Positions 22,879 to 32,571 of a stretch of 45,345 nt of DNA are shown piece after piece. The notes under the pieces are model-generated. The model did not search any database and was not told the origin of the DNA. It worked only from the letters and a program-made list of their open reading frames with translations. The stretch is from an uncultured bacterium (GTDB taxonomy: Bacteria; Verrucomicrobiota; Kiritimatiellia; CAIVKH01): NCBI GenBank assembly GCA_903906425.1, contig CAIVKH010000328.1, positions 1 to 45,345 on the forward strand, in the 5' to 3' direction. The first letter of the stretch is position 1; each line of letters starts with the position of its first letter. The position numbers and the translations under genes were made by a program.

Positions 22879-25206
22879 TCATTGCCTACATTCCCTTTCG
22901 AGGGCGATCAGGACGCCGGAATAGGGCGACCAGGCGAGTCGGATGTTTGTGAGCGTGGCGTCGCGGCCTTCGAGGCGGAGAAGGAGATAAACGTCGCCGC
23001 GGCCGGGACAGTCGAAATTCGTTGCGGCTTCGACGCGGCCGTCGGCGGCGGGATGAAGTTCTTGTTCGAAGATGGTTCGCGGGCCTTGCCGCACGGCCCA
23101 GAAAATTTTCGCGTCGCCTTCGAACCGGCCGGTCAGGCGGCAGCAGCGCGGGCCTGCGCCAGTTTTGAAGGGGCTGACGAGCGTTGCCCATGTGAATCCG
23201 CGGTTCGCCCAGTCGTTGGGCTGAAGCCGCGGCAGAAATATGACGCGGTCTTTTTTCTGCGCAGCGGTTTCGCGCGTGGTGACGGTCGGAATCGCGATGT
23301 CGTGAAAGCGGTCGCTGATCGAAAACAAGTCGTCGGCGGAAATTCTTCCGGATTCAAAGATGGGGGCGGTTGAAATCGAGCGGCCCATTTCTTCGAGGCG
23401 GCGGGCTGTGTCGGCGGGGGAATAGTCCGTCGCAGCGGAGGAAAATCTTCCGGGATTGGAAAGGATGGAACCGCAGATCGCGGCAAGCGGAAGCGCATAT
23501 CTCAGCGCGACGCGACGGGCAGGCAGGAATAGAAGGATGCCGGTGGCGAGCAAAAGCAAAATTCCCTGTGCGCGCCATAAGTCTTCAGGCCACGAGTCGG
23601 CGGGATTGAAAAGCCCGTGGAGGCAATCGTACATGCGGCTGATTGCATAATGCGGAAGGCCGAACCATTTTCCGCTATGCGGAAGCCATGCAAGCAGCAG
23701 CGCGAAGTCGGCGCATGAAACCAGCCCCAGCAGGATGAACCACCAGCGTGCAGTTGAGTTTGTCTTTTCGAGCGCGCACGCGGCGCAGGGGACGAAAAGC
23801 GGAAGGACGAAGAGCAGATAGCGGCCGGGCATGCAGTGTCCGCCGTTGAAGAAAATCGTCGCGCAAGAAATGACGATCACCATCGAAAGCAACAGCAACG
23901 GCAGGGCTGCCTTCAGCCGATTTTCCGTATCGGCGAAAAGAATCCAGAACGCGGAAGCAAGCAGCCATGCAAACAATGGCAGCACGATCAAAATGCCGTG
24001 GTCGCTTGCGATGACCAGCCACATGCCGGGCGGAAACGAGAAAAGAATTTCATTGGCCGACAACGGCATTCCGCCTTCGAACATCGTGAATTGAACCGCA
24101 AAAAAACACGCCGTCGCAATTACGAACGCGACGGAGAATATGGAAAGGCGAAGAATTTTCCGCCGGAGATTTTCGCCGCCGAAAAGTCCGGTCAAGCCGT
24201 AGAGGCCGGCGAGCGCGAAGCTGGCGGGGAGAAACCGCGTGTGCAACCACTGAAGACTGGCGCATGTCACGACGCACAGCCAGACCGACGGCCACCGCAT
24301 TTCCGGCTGGCGAAGAATCGCGACGACCGCCCAGACGGTCATCGCTGCACCGGCGACTTCCGGAAGGCAGCGCGAGGAATAAACGCCCCAGAAACTACTG
24401 AGGCTGAAAAGCAGCAATGCCAGCCATGACCACGAACGGCGGGCGCGAAACACGCGACACAATTCGAGAATTCCCGCGCAACACAATCCCGACAGGCAGC
24501 CGAGGACAAAATGCCTGGCCCAAATTCCAAGCGGAACAAACGGCGCGAGCAGCGCCGAGAGGCCGAAGGAATGCCACGAATACCAGTGACCGTTGCGCGA
24601 GCGAATGCTGATGTGCTGGTTCAGAATCTGGTCGCGCGACATCGACGCGAAAGACTTGTGCAAATCGAGACCGTGTTCGTGGTACAGGCATTTCGCCTGA
24701 ATGATGTAGTGGCCTTCATCGCCGGAATGTTCGCCGACCGAGAGCGTGAAATATCCGCCGATCAGCGTGAACAAAATCCCGAACACGATTCCAGCGACCC
24801 AAACATCGCGCTTCGAGATTGGCGCTTCATCCTGTTTTTCGCCATGCCGTCGCATCCACCGGAAAAGCGAAGCTGAAATAAGAAAAATCACGCCGAAGAA
24901 AAGCAGATCGGCGGCGGCCGGCTGAGGAATTACCGGCTGGGAAAAATAGCCGATAAAGCAGAGCGGCAGGAAAGCAAGCGGTGAAAAGACCGAATCAACG
25001 TTCCGGACAATTTGTCTCGCGAGGAAAGCGGGAACAAGACTGGCGGTTGCGATTAATGCGAGCCAGATGGGATGTGGCCACAAGACCAATGAATGATTCT
25101 GCGACGAAATGACGACGGGCAGAATACCGGGATTCGCACAAAGCAGTCCGAAAAGAATGATACCCGATGTGATGGCGGCGGCAGAAACTCGTGACGTTGT
25201 TCTCAT
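22879..25206 (-). CDS. large integral membrane glycosyltransferase-like (GT-C/PMT type) protein
   Basis: A protein of 775 residues with about 12 hydrophobic helices in the first 600 residues and a soluble C-terminal domain of about 170 residues. The first large loop carries an acidic site, GEHSGDEGHYIIQAKCLYHEHG, in the position of the catalytic Asp/Glu of GT-C enzymes such as protein mannosyltransferases and ArnT, which use polyprenyl-phosphate sugars outside the inner membrane. The upstream GT2 of the DPM1/ArnC type on the same strand would make such a donor. Start ATG 25206 is chosen; the frame is open to 25266 but that overlaps the methyltransferase gene. Acceptor and sugar unknown. Confidence 0.75.
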   Translation of the reverse strand: MRTTSRVSAAAITSGIILFGLLCANPGILPVVISSQNHSLVLWPHPIWLALIATASLVPAFLARQIVRNVDSVFSPLAFLPLCFIGYFSQPVIPQPAAADLLFFGVIFLISASLFRWMRRHGEKQDEAPISKRDVWVAGIVFGILFTLIGGYFTLSVGEHSGDEGHYIIQAKCLYHEHGLDLHKSFASMSRDQILNQHISIRSRNGHWYSWHSFGLSALLAPFVPLGIWARHFVLGCLSGLCCAGILELCRVFRARRSWSWLALLLFSLSSFWGVYSSRCLPEVAGAAMTVWAVVAILRQPEMRWPSVWLCVVTCASLQWLHTRFLPASFALAGLYGLTGLFGGENLRRKILRLSIFSVAFVIATACFFAVQFTMFEGGMPLSANEILFSFPPGMWLVIASDHGILIVLPLFAWLLASAFWILFADTENRLKAALPLLLLSMVIVISCATIFFNGGHCMPGRYLLFVLPLFVPCAACALEKTNSTARWWFILLGLVSCADFALLLAWLPHSGKWFGLPHYAISRMYDCLHGLFNPADSWPEDLWRAQGILLLLATGILLFLPARRVALRYALPLAAICGSILSNPGRFSSAATDYSPADTARRLEEMGRSISTAPIFESGRISADDLFSISDRFHDIAIPTVTTRETAAQKKDRVIFLPRLQPNDWANRGFTWATLVSPFKTGAGPRCCRLTGRFEGDAKIFWAVRQGPRTIFEQELHPAADGRVEAATNFDCPGRGDVYLLLRLEGRDATLTNIRLAWSPYSGVLIALERECRQ

Positions 25207-25219
25207 CGAGAAGTTCTCG

Positions 25220-25924
25220 TCATGGTGCGTCGTTTCGCCGCGCCAGCACCTGATATTGTGCGCCAAACGGGAAATGGCTCAGGGGTGCCTCCAGATTGCG
25301 GAGAAAACCGAGCGCAGAGGGAAAGACGAACTGAAATGTGGTGGAGATGATTTCGAATCCGCCGTTTTCAACCAATCGCCGCGCAGTGGGTGGTGGCACT
25401 TTGATCGCATCGCGGTCAAATGGAATCCGGGCCATGACGATCTGCGTTCCCGGATTCCACGGATTATTTTCCCACAGTGCAAAAATTCCGCCGGGCCTCA
25501 GGCACCGGCGGATGTAGTCAATGCAGCCGGCTCGTGCATCAAGCGGGATGTGGTGGAAAACGCCGTTGCAAAAAACCAGATCGAAAGACTCGTCTGGTTG
25601 AAAATCGCCGATGGTTTTGAATTCCGCGCCGGTGGCCCTGTATGTCTTCCGCGCGACTTCGAGCGACTGCGCGGAGACATCAACGCCGAGAATCGCGGAA
25701 GCGCCGAGAATTTCCCGCAGGAAAGGCGTCGCGCTGCCGGTTCCGCAGCCATAATCCAGCACGCGTTGCGGCGCGAAGGAAAGCCGGTGGAGGCAGCGCT
25801 TGAGCCAGAGCAACCGGCCGCGCGCAAAAAAATCTTTCGATTCACCGGAGACGGAAACGCCGCGCATGAGTGCGGCGTCGTAGTCCTTCGCGAAGCCGTC
25901 GAATTTTGGATCGTTCTTTTCCAC
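25220..25924 (-). CDS. class I SAM-dependent methyltransferase
   Basis: A protein of 234 residues. The SAM motif I is VLDYGCGTGSATPFL, motif II lies around ILGVDVSAQSLEVA, and motif IV FDLVFCNGVFHHI precedes LRPGGIFALWENN. The GVFHHI signature and WENNPWNP resemble methyltransferases acting on lipid or sugar substrates in cell-surface operons. It sits between the GT2 gene (9-bp gap) and the GT-C gene (13-bp gap), so it probably modifies the lipid-linked sugar or the glycan made there. Confidence 0.88.
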   Translation of the reverse strand: MEKNDPKFDGFAKDYDAALMRGVSVSGESKDFFARGRLLWLKRCLHRLSFAPQRVLDYGCGTGSATPFLREILGASAILGVDVSAQSLEVARKTYRATGAEFKTIGDFQPDESFDLVFCNGVFHHIPLDARAGCIDYIRRCLRPGGIFALWENNPWNPGTQIVMARIPFDRDAIKVPPPTARRLVENGGFEIISTTFQFVFPSALGFLRNLEAPLSHFPFGAQYQVLARRNDAP

Positions 25925-25933
25925 CGGAGAGAA

Positions 25934-27109
25934 TCAACGTTTGCGGTTCATACCGAGGATGCTCACGAAGAATCCGGACATGATTGTCTGAAATCCGAGC
26001 GCTGTGAGCGTCGCGCCGGGAATTGCCCAGCGCATTGTCACAGCATAGTCGAGCCGTTCGAAGTGGACGCCGTGCCAGATGAAGAACACGCGCGCCAGCA
26101 GGACGAGTCCCAAAAGCAGAATAGCCAGCCCGAGCACGATGCCGCGCTCAAGATTGATGAGCTTGAAGAATTTCAGCATCCGTTCATCCATCGGAATCAT
26201 GCCTTCGTTCGCCGCGAAAGTCTTCGTGAAGATCGCGAACAGGACTGCTTGGTAGCCGCAGAGAATCGCGAGGCTTCCGTAGAGCAGCGTGTGCGCGTCG
26301 AAGACGACGCTGCCCCACGAGACGCGCAACAGTGCCAGCGCGCCCGCGAGCGAGCCGAGCAACATCGCGGCTACGCCGGGAAAAAGAAAAAGCCAGCGCG
26401 GGCAGAACATCAGGAAAAAGCGGAGCGTCCGCCAGCCATCGCGCAAAGTTTTGAGGTGCGGCGGGTGAAGTGTCCGTCCGTCCTGGTGCAGCGTGATCGG
26501 CACCTCGGCGATTCGCACGCCACGCAGGCTCGATTTGATGATCATCTCGGCTGCGAACTCCATGCCCGTGCATTGCTGGTCGAGCGATTCATAATGAGCC
26601 TTCGTGAAGGCTCGCATCCCGCAATAAATGTCGTGAATCGGCGCGCGAAACCACCATCGCGAAAAAAGCGAAAAGGCCGGATTGCCGATCCACCGGTGCG
26701 ACCACGGCATCGCGCCGGGCATCACCTTTCCGCCGCCCCACGGCAGCCGGCAGCCTTGAATGAGGTCGAAGCCCTGCCGGATCTTTTCGACGAACTTCGG
26801 AATCTCCAGAAAGTCGTAGCTGTCGTCCGCGTCGCCCATGATGACGAAGCGCCCGCGCGCCGCGGCGATTCCGCCCATCAGCGCGTTGCCGTAGCCCTTT
26901 TTCGCGACGTTCACGATGCGCGCGCCTTCGCGCTCGGCGATCTTTTGCGAACCGTCTGTGCTGCCATTATCCGCCACGATGATCTCGCCGCCGATTCCGT
27001 GATCCGCAAACGCCTGCGCCGCCTTGCGCACGCACGAAGCCAGCGTCTCGGCCTCATTCAGGCAGGGCATTACCACGGAAACTTCCGGCACAGGCACGCT
27101 GTCGTTCAT
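25934..27109 (-). CDS. GT2 polyprenyl-phosphate sugar synthase-like membrane protein
   Basis: A protein of 391 residues. Residues about 8-230 are a GT-A glycosyltransferase of family 2, of the dolichol-phosphate mannose synthase/ArnC type: VVMPCLNEAETL, VADNGSTDGSQ, and a GDADDSYDF acidic motif. Four hydrophobic segments follow from about 235, the C-terminal membrane anchor typical of the longer members. It should transfer a sugar from a nucleotide donor to a polyprenyl phosphate on the cytoplasmic face. It heads a three-gene operon with a methyltransferase and a GT-C protein. A dyad-pair element lies 41 bp upstream in the divergent gap. Confidence 0.9.
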   Translation of the reverse strand: MNDSVPVPEVSVVMPCLNEAETLASCVRKAAQAFADHGIGGEIIVADNGSTDGSQKIAEREGARIVNVAKKGYGNALMGGIAAARGRFVIMGDADDSYDFLEIPKFVEKIRQGFDLIQGCRLPWGGGKVMPGAMPWSHRWIGNPAFSLFSRWWFRAPIHDIYCGMRAFTKAHYESLDQQCTGMEFAAEMIIKSSLRGVRIAEVPITLHQDGRTLHPPHLKTLRDGWRTLRFFLMFCPRWLFLFPGVAAMLLGSLAGALALLRVSWGSVVFDAHTLLYGSLAILCGYQAVLFAIFTKTFAANEGMIPMDERMLKFFKLINLERGIVLGLAILLLGLVLLARVFFIWHGVHFERLDYAVTMRWAIPGATLTALGFQTIMSGFFVSILGMNRKR

Positions 27110-27150
27110 GGCAAATTGATAACGGCAATCCGCCCGGCGAACCAACTTTT

Positions 27151-27197
27151 TTCCAATGATTGGAAAGTACGGTTGCGGATTTTTCCAATGATTGGAA
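27151..27197. repeat. dyad-pair element, copy 10
   Basis: Perfect palindromes at 27151-27165 and 27183-27197, 32 bp apart, in the 140-bp gap between the divergent GT2 and CmoB-like genes. Here it would sit in or near both promoters rather than behind genes. Confidence 0.95.
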
Positions 27198-27249
27198 ATC
27201 GCGGTTTGAAAAAACACCCGCGATTCTCCAGATTCACCGCCGCAAGGAA

Positions 27250-28008
27250 ATGAACGACACAAACGAACATTCAGGTGGCGAGCCGCTGCAGCAGCAGGTC
27301 GAGGCGATCAAGTGGTATCACACGATTGATTTCGGCGGCGGCGTGGTTTCGCGCGGACTGGACAATACGCCGGACAAACTGCGGCGGCTGAAATTGCCGG
27401 ATTCGTTCGCGGGCAAGACCGTCCTCGACATCGGAGCATGGGACGGATTTTTTTCTTTCGAGGCGGAGCGGCGCGGGGCGGCACGCGTGCTCGCGACGGA
27501 TTCGTTCATTTGGGGCGGCGGAAATCCGTGGTACGGCAAAGGCGGTTTCGAACTTGCCCGGCGGCATTTCAATTCGAAAGTCTTGGATCGGGAAATTGAT
27601 ATTCTCGAAATGTCCGCCGAAAAGATCGACCGGTGGGACATTGTTTTTTTTCTCGGCGTTCTTTATCACATGAAACATCCGCTGCTCGCGCTCGAACATG
27701 CGGCGGACGTGACAAAGGAATTGCTCGTCGTCGAAACCGTCGTCGACATGCTGAATATTTCGCGGCCTGCGATCGCGTTTTATCCCGGCGGCGAACTGTC
27801 GCAGGATCCGAGCAACTGGTGCGGGCCGAATCCTTCGGCGCTGATCGGAATGCTGCAAACAGTCGGCTTCAAGCGATTCGATGTCGTCATGCCGCCGCGA
27901 CCGCTTGCGATGCGATTTGTGAACGCGTTGCAATTGAAAATGCGGAAGAATTTTCCGTTTCTCCCGCAACTGCGCACCGACCGCATGGTCGTCCACGCCT
28001 GGAAATGA
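27250..28008 (+). CDS. CmoB-like SAM methyltransferase family protein
   Basis: A protein of 252 residues. WYHTIDFGGGVVSRG, then LPDSFAGKTVLDIGAWDGFFSFEAERRGAARVLATD, matches the CmoB/DUF1698 family, whose E. coli member uses carboxy-SAM to make the wobble-uridine modification of tRNA. FFLGVLYHMKHPLLALE and the late GFKRFDVV also fit. Many members outside gammaproteobacteria are general methyltransferases, and no cmoA is nearby, so the tRNA role is not certain. ATG 27250 has AAGGA close upstream; the frame is open further upstream only through the dyad-pair element. The gene ends 4 bp before the convergent maf stop. Confidence 0.85.
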   Translation: MNDTNEHSGGEPLQQQVEAIKWYHTIDFGGGVVSRGLDNTPDKLRRLKLPDSFAGKTVLDIGAWDGFFSFEAERRGAARVLATDSFIWGGGNPWYGKGGFELARRHFNSKVLDREIDILEMSAEKIDRWDIVFFLGVLYHMKHPLLALEHAADVTKELLVVETVVDMLNISRPAIAFYPGGELSQDPSNWCGPNPSALIGMLQTVGFKRFDVVMPPRPLAMRFVNALQLKMRKNFPFLPQLRTDRMVVHAWK

Positions 28009-28012
28009 TCGC

Positions 28013-28627
28013 TCAGCCGAGCGCCGAGAGCATCCGATTCAACTCGTCCACCGGAAGGCCGACGACATTCGAATACGAGCCGCGCGTTTCCGCCACGAAT
28101 TTCGCCGCGCCGCCCTGGATCGCATACGCCCCTGCCTTGTCCATCGGCTCGCCCGTCGCCACGTAATCGGAAATTTCCGCGTCGGAAATTTTACGAAAAC
28201 GGACGGCGGTTCGGACGGCGTCGGCTTGAAACCGCAAATCTTCGCCTCGCCGCGAAAGCACGCACAAGCCGGTGATCACTTCGTGTTCCGCGTCCGACAG
28301 CGAGCGGAGCATCGCCATCGCGTCTTCGGCATCGCGCGGCTTCTCCAGAATTCTTTCACCGAGCACGACGATCGTGTCCGCTGCGATGATCGTCGCGTCG
28401 CCATCGAGGCGCGACAGAACCTCGCGGGCCTTGTCGCCTGCGTTGCGGATCGAATACGACGCCGGCTTTTCGCCGGGCCACGGCGCTTCCTCAAGACCTG
28501 AGACAATGATCTCGAAAGGCACGCCCAACTTGCCGAGCAGTTCGCGCCGGCGCGGCGAGGCGCTGGCCAGAATCAAACGCGATGTCACGCTGCGTGCGCC
28601 GCTCTGGCCCGTGTGCCGTTTTTTCAT
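28013..28627 (-). CDS. maf: Maf-family nucleotide pyrophosphatase
   Basis: A protein of 204 residues. LILASASPRRRELLGKLGVPF, then the catalytic ADTIVVL segment and the late QGGAAKFVAETRGSYSNVVGLPV, define the Maf/Ham1 fold. These enzymes hydrolyse non-canonical or pyrimidine nucleoside triphosphates and can affect septum formation; the QGGA/GSYSNVVG context is closer to YhdE-type dTTP/UTP pyrophosphatases. The ATG overlaps the stop of the upstream beta-galactosidase gene (ATGA), an unusual partner. Confidence 0.93.
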   Translation of the reverse strand: MKKRHTGQSGARSVTSRLILASASPRRRELLGKLGVPFEIIVSGLEEAPWPGEKPASYSIRNAGDKAREVLSRLDGDATIIAADTIVVLGERILEKPRDAEDAMAMLRSLSDAEHEVITGLCVLSRRGEDLRFQADAVRTAVRFRKISDAEISDYVATGEPMDKAGAYAIQGGAAKFVAETRGSYSNVVGLPVDELNRMLSALG

Positions 28628-31600
28628 TTGGCTTCGGTCACGTCCAATTCCGCGACTGATGCGAACGGTTGGCCCGTCATCTCGCTGAGCGCGACAAATT
28701 TCATGTAGCGTGCTTTCACCGGTTGCGGTAGCGATCCGATCTGCCAGTCGGTTGACTTCGTGAACTGGCCCTTCGTCGCGGGCGTCCCCCATTTCTTGCC
28801 GTCGTTGCTGAAATAGATTTCGTAATCTTTCACGCGTCCGTTCGCCTGTTCCTGCCTCGGAAGATAACGGACGGCGGCGATGTTCAGCGTGTCGCGAAAA
28901 TCAATCACGATGTGGTGAGGAGGTTTCGGCACGTCAGGATTCCATCGCGTGTGCCAGAACGTGTCCGGCGAACCGTCTATAATGTGCTTTGGATCGCCTT
29001 CGCCTTTTTCGGAGCTGCTCATTCCCGCGATCCGCCATTTGATGCGATGATCGTATCCGCCGAAAACCAGCGCGCCGTTGAACGTCTGCGCTCCGCTCGC
29101 GCTCGCGCGCACGGAAACGGTCATCGGCTTCGTCAATTCGAACGGCGCGGAATACGTCTGCCATGCGTCGCCGCCAAGCGAGTATTCGATCTTCGCGCCG
29201 GGTGTTTCGCAGCTCAGCGAAACGCGTGCATCTTCGTCGCGTCCGCCCAGTACCGGCTTCACGCGATTTTGCGGCACGGCAGTGCGGCCCGCTTCAGAAA
29301 GATTCTTTTCGCCGGCGGGAAGCAGGCGCAAAACGTAGGAGAACGAAACGGGATCGGACCAGACGATGTATTGATCGAGCGGACGCGGCCCGCAGCCGGA
29401 GGAACCCGCGCCGAGCGTACGCGCATTGACACAGAAAACGGTGGAAGTGCTCTCTGTCAGATCAACCGTGTATTCGATCGGCGTCATTACTTCGTCGGTG
29501 TATGGCAGCGCGGCAGCTTGCAGCAAACCGCCGTCGGCTTGCGCCATCAAACCGGGAACGCCGTTGCCGGTGACTGCGGCCCAGCGGACATCCTCATGCG
29601 TGCCGCATTCCATCGGCTTCGCGTACGGCGTCATGTTTTCTTTCACCGTGCTGGAATATTGTGCGACATCGAAACCGCGTTTGCGGTCGGCATAATTTTC
29701 CATCGGCCCGCGTCCGAGATAGGTGAACTGATCGAGCTTGCGATCCAGTTGCATCCGCACGCCGACATGCGCCAGCGGAATACGGCGGCCTTGCGGCATT
29801 ACTGCGTTGTCCGCGATGATCGAGCCGTCGCCGTTGACGATGAATTGTGCAGAATGCGTCACGCTGAATCCGCCTTTGCCCTCAGCCTTCACGACCGCCG
29901 CGACGCGAACGGATGACGGTCCCGATTGCTCGGCGGACATGCCGACGACTTTGCGTTGCAGAGAGTCCAGCCCGCAGGCCATCCAGTCGTTGTAGGCCCA
30001 CATATCATCGTTGCGATGCGGCGAGCGCCAGAGATGAAGTTTCGGTCCGCCGCCCGCGATGAGAACATTCACGCCATCGCGAATGAGCTGCGCAATCGTT
30101 CCGTCGTTCTTGTCGAAAACCACGGAGAACCCGTCGCCGCTGACGGTGATTTGTTTTTCATCTTGCGCCAGTTTCACCGGTTTCATATTCGAAATATCGG
30201 CGGCAACTGCAGGTGATTCGACAGGCAACTTGAATTGCGCTTCGGCGATTTCGTATCCGGCCTTTGCCCACAATTCGTCTTTCGCGAGCGTGAATGAAAC
30301 ACGCAGGAAATATTCCGCGCCAGGTTTCGGCGATATCTTCTTGAATGGGATCGCGACGATTTTTTCCGCGCCGGGTGCGAGATCGGATTTTTCGAGCGCG
30401 CCTTTTTCGATCACCTGTCCGTCTTCGCTGACCGTCCACGCGCCGTTGAATTTTTCGAGCGAGATGAACTGGTATTTGTTTTTGAGTTTCACTTTCCCGG
30501 CGGCCAGATCGTCGGCTTCGAAGCCGATCCACTGGTAGGCTTTTTTCATTTCGGGATAATGCGGCTTCGGTGAGCGGTCAGAAAAGACCACGCCTTTGTG
30601 AATGAAATAATGATCGTTCGGCACTTCGTTGAAGCCGCCGCCATACGCCATGAACTGCCGTTTCGGATCGCGGCCGTTCCAGATGCCCTGATCTTCCCAT
30701 TCCCAAATGGCGCCGCCCATCAGGCCCGGATACTTGTCGAATGCGTCGTTGTATTCGCCGATCGAACCCATCGAGTTGAACATCGCGTGGGCGTATTCGC
30801 ACATGTAGAACGGCTTTGTCCGGTTCTCGTCCTTGCCGATGCCTTCCATCCCGCCGGGCGACGTGTACATCGAACTGTCGAGGTCGGCGGGATTGTCCTT
30901 CCCGGTTCCGAATCGTTCGTAGTGAGTGGGCCGCGACGTGTCCAGTGCTTTGACCGCCGCGTGCGCCGCGAGGAAATTCGGTCCCGATCCCGCTTCGTTG
31001 CCGAGTGACCAGATCACGACTGACGGATGATTTTTGAAGTTCTCGACATTTGCGACACATCGCGCGATGTGCGCCATTTCCCATTCCTTCGGATTTGACA
31101 GCGATTCCTTGCCGTAACCGTAGCCGTGCGATTCGATGTTCGCCTCGGCGTTCAGATAAATTCCCCATTCGTCGCAAAGCTCGTACCAGCGCGGATCGTC
31201 GGAATAATGACAGGTGCGGACGTGATTACAGTTGCCCTGCTTCAGCACTTCGAGATCGCGCTTCATCCGCTCTTCCGAAACATAATGTCCGGTGTCCGGC
31301 CAGTTCTCGTGCCGGTTCGCGCCCTTCAATTTCACCGGCACGCCATTGATCGTGAACACACGGCCCTTGATCTCGATTTTGCGGAAGCCGGTGCGCGTGG
31401 AAATGATTTCATCGCCAAGTTTCAAAACCGTCGTATAAAGATTCGGAGTTTCTGCCGTCCACTTTGCCGGATTGCTGACGCTCAGTTTCAGGGTCACAGA
31501 AGCTTCCGCGCCGGCGGGCAGGGTCGAGAGGTCGGCGACGGCTTCCGTGGATACCGGCTTGCCGGCGGCGTCATAGATACTGGCCGAAAGAGTTCCTCCT

Positions 31601-32448
31601 GCCGCCAATTTGTCGCCGGAATTCTTCACTTTCGCCGTCACTGTCAAGGTGGCGTCCTTGTATTGCGCGTCGAGGTCCGGCAGCGCGAAGAAATCACGGA
31701 TGTGAACTTGCGGCGAACTCCACAGCGAGACGTTGCGGAAAATTCCGCTGAGCCGCCACATGTCCTGGTCTTCGAGATAGCTGCCGCAACTGAAGCGATA
31801 GACTTCCGCCGCGACGAGATTTTTTCCGGGCTTCACAAATTTCGTAATGTCGAAATCCGCGGCGTTGCGGCTGTTCACGCTGTAGCCGACTTTCTGGCCG
31901 TTGATCCAAAGATAGAACGCGGAATCCACGCCATCGAACGTGATGAAAATTCTGCGGCCGTTCCAATCGGCGGGCACTTCGAATTCGCGGCGGTAGCTGC
32001 CGACGGGGTCGCGCTCGCTGAACGCCGTCCAATCTTTCGGCGGCTCGCTCGTGACGCGGGGCCAGTCTTTTTTGAAGATGTAGCCCATGTTTTTGTAGTA
32101 CGGCGTTCCGTAGCCGAGGAGTTGCCAGCACGACGGCACCGGAATTTCCTTCCAGCCGCTCACGTCGAAATCCGGCTTGCAGAAATCCACGGGCCGCTCT
32201 TCCGGCCGCGGCACCCAGTTGAATTTCCACGGTCCGTTCAAGCTGCGGCAGAACGACGACGCGTGACGGTTCGCGGCCAGCGCCTCGGTCATGGTTGCGT
32301 ACGGCATCAGCGTCGCGTGCGGCGGCTCCTTGTTCACGCCCATGCACTGCGGATCTTCAAGCTCCGGCGGCAGCGGCGCGGCGGCGCGTGCGGCAAAAGC
32401 AGCGAGGGCGGATGTCAAAAGAACGATCGCGACAAAATTTGTTTTCAC
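28624..32448 (-). CDS. exported GH2 beta-galactosidase with C-terminal discoidin domain
   Basis: A protein of 1,274 residues with a signal peptide (cleavage near ARAAA). The LacZ-type domains run in order: sugar-binding (about 75-230), immunoglobulin-like (about 250-365) and TIM barrel (about 365-650), with acid/base E485 in WSLGNEAGSG and nucleophile E551 in FYMCEYAHAMFNSMG, then the beta-sandwich domains to about 1,030. Two extra modules follow: a chitobiase C-terminal-like segment (ETPGAKIEYSLGGDAW, about 1,075-1,120) and an F5/8 type C (discoidin, CBM32-like) domain (about 1,135-1,270). It should remove beta-galactosyl residues from plant or algal glycans in the periplasm or outside. The start is GTG with GGAG 6 nt upstream. 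Its stop overlaps maf. Confidence 0.95.
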   Translation of the reverse strand: MKTNFVAIVLLTSALAAFAARAAAPLPPELEDPQCMGVNKEPPHATLMPYATMTEALAANRHASSFCRSLNGPWKFNWVPRPEERPVDFCKPDFDVSGWKEIPVPSCWQLLGYGTPYYKNMGYIFKKDWPRVTSEPPKDWTAFSERDPVGSYRREFEVPADWNGRRIFITFDGVDSAFYLWINGQKVGYSVNSRNAADFDITKFVKPGKNLVAAEVYRFSCGSYLEDQDMWRLSGIFRNVSLWSSPQVHIRDFFALPDLDAQYKDATLTVTAKVKNSGDKLAAGGTLSASIYDAAGKPVSTEAVADLSTLPAGAEASVTLKLSVSNPAKWTAETPNLYTTVLKLGDEIISTRTGFRKIEIKGRVFTINGVPVKLKGANRHENWPDTGHYVSEERMKRDLEVLKQGNCNHVRTCHYSDDPRWYELCDEWGIYLNAEANIESHGYGYGKESLSNPKEWEMAHIARCVANVENFKNHPSVVIWSLGNEAGSGPNFLAAHAAVKALDTSRPTHYERFGTGKDNPADLDSSMYTSPGGMEGIGKDENRTKPFYMCEYAHAMFNSMGSIGEYNDAFDKYPGLMGGAIWEWEDQGIWNGRDPKRQFMAYGGGFNEVPNDHYFIHKGVVFSDRSPKPHYPEMKKAYQWIGFEADDLAAGKVKLKNKYQFISLEKFNGAWTVSEDGQVIEKGALEKSDLAPGAEKIVAIPFKKISPKPGAEYFLRVSFTLAKDELWAKAGYEIAEAQFKLPVESPAVAADISNMKPVKLAQDEKQITVSGDGFSVVFDKNDGTIAQLIRDGVNVLIAGGGPKLHLWRSPHRNDDMWAYNDWMACGLDSLQRKVVGMSAEQSGPSSVRVAAVVKAEGKGGFSVTHSAQFIVNGDGSIIADNAVMPQGRRIPLAHVGVRMQLDRKLDQFTYLGRGPMENYADRKRGFDVAQYSSTVKENMTPYAKPMECGTHEDVRWAAVTGNGVPGLMAQADGGLLQAAALPYTDEVMTPIEYTVDLTESTSTVFCVNARTLGAGSSGCGPRPLDQYIVWSDPVSFSYVLRLLPAGEKNLSEAGRTAVPQNRVKPVLGGRDEDARVSLSCETPGAKIEYSLGGDAWQTYSAPFELTKPMTVSVRASASGAQTFNGALVFGGYDHRIKWRIAGMSSSEKGEGDPKHIIDGSPDTFWHTRWNPDVPKPPHHIVIDFRDTLNIAAVRYLPRQEQANGRVKDYEIYFSNDGKKWGTPATKGQFTKSTDWQIGSLPQPVKARYMKFVALSEMTGQPFASVAELDVTEAK

Positions 32449-32571
32449 AGAATTCTCCGATTTGAAAGTTGCGCACTATGTACACGCCAGCGGCAGCGCG
32501 TCCAGTCGTACCGGCATCAGGCGAATGGTCGAACTTCGCGCAAGCATCGCCCCGATTCGATGGCGGAAGAG

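Noticed and set aside
27160-27249. An upstream extension of the CmoB-like gene through the dyad-pair element
   Set aside because: The added residues come from the palindrome and spacer, and the ATG at 27250 has its own ribosome-binding site and starts near the conserved domain.
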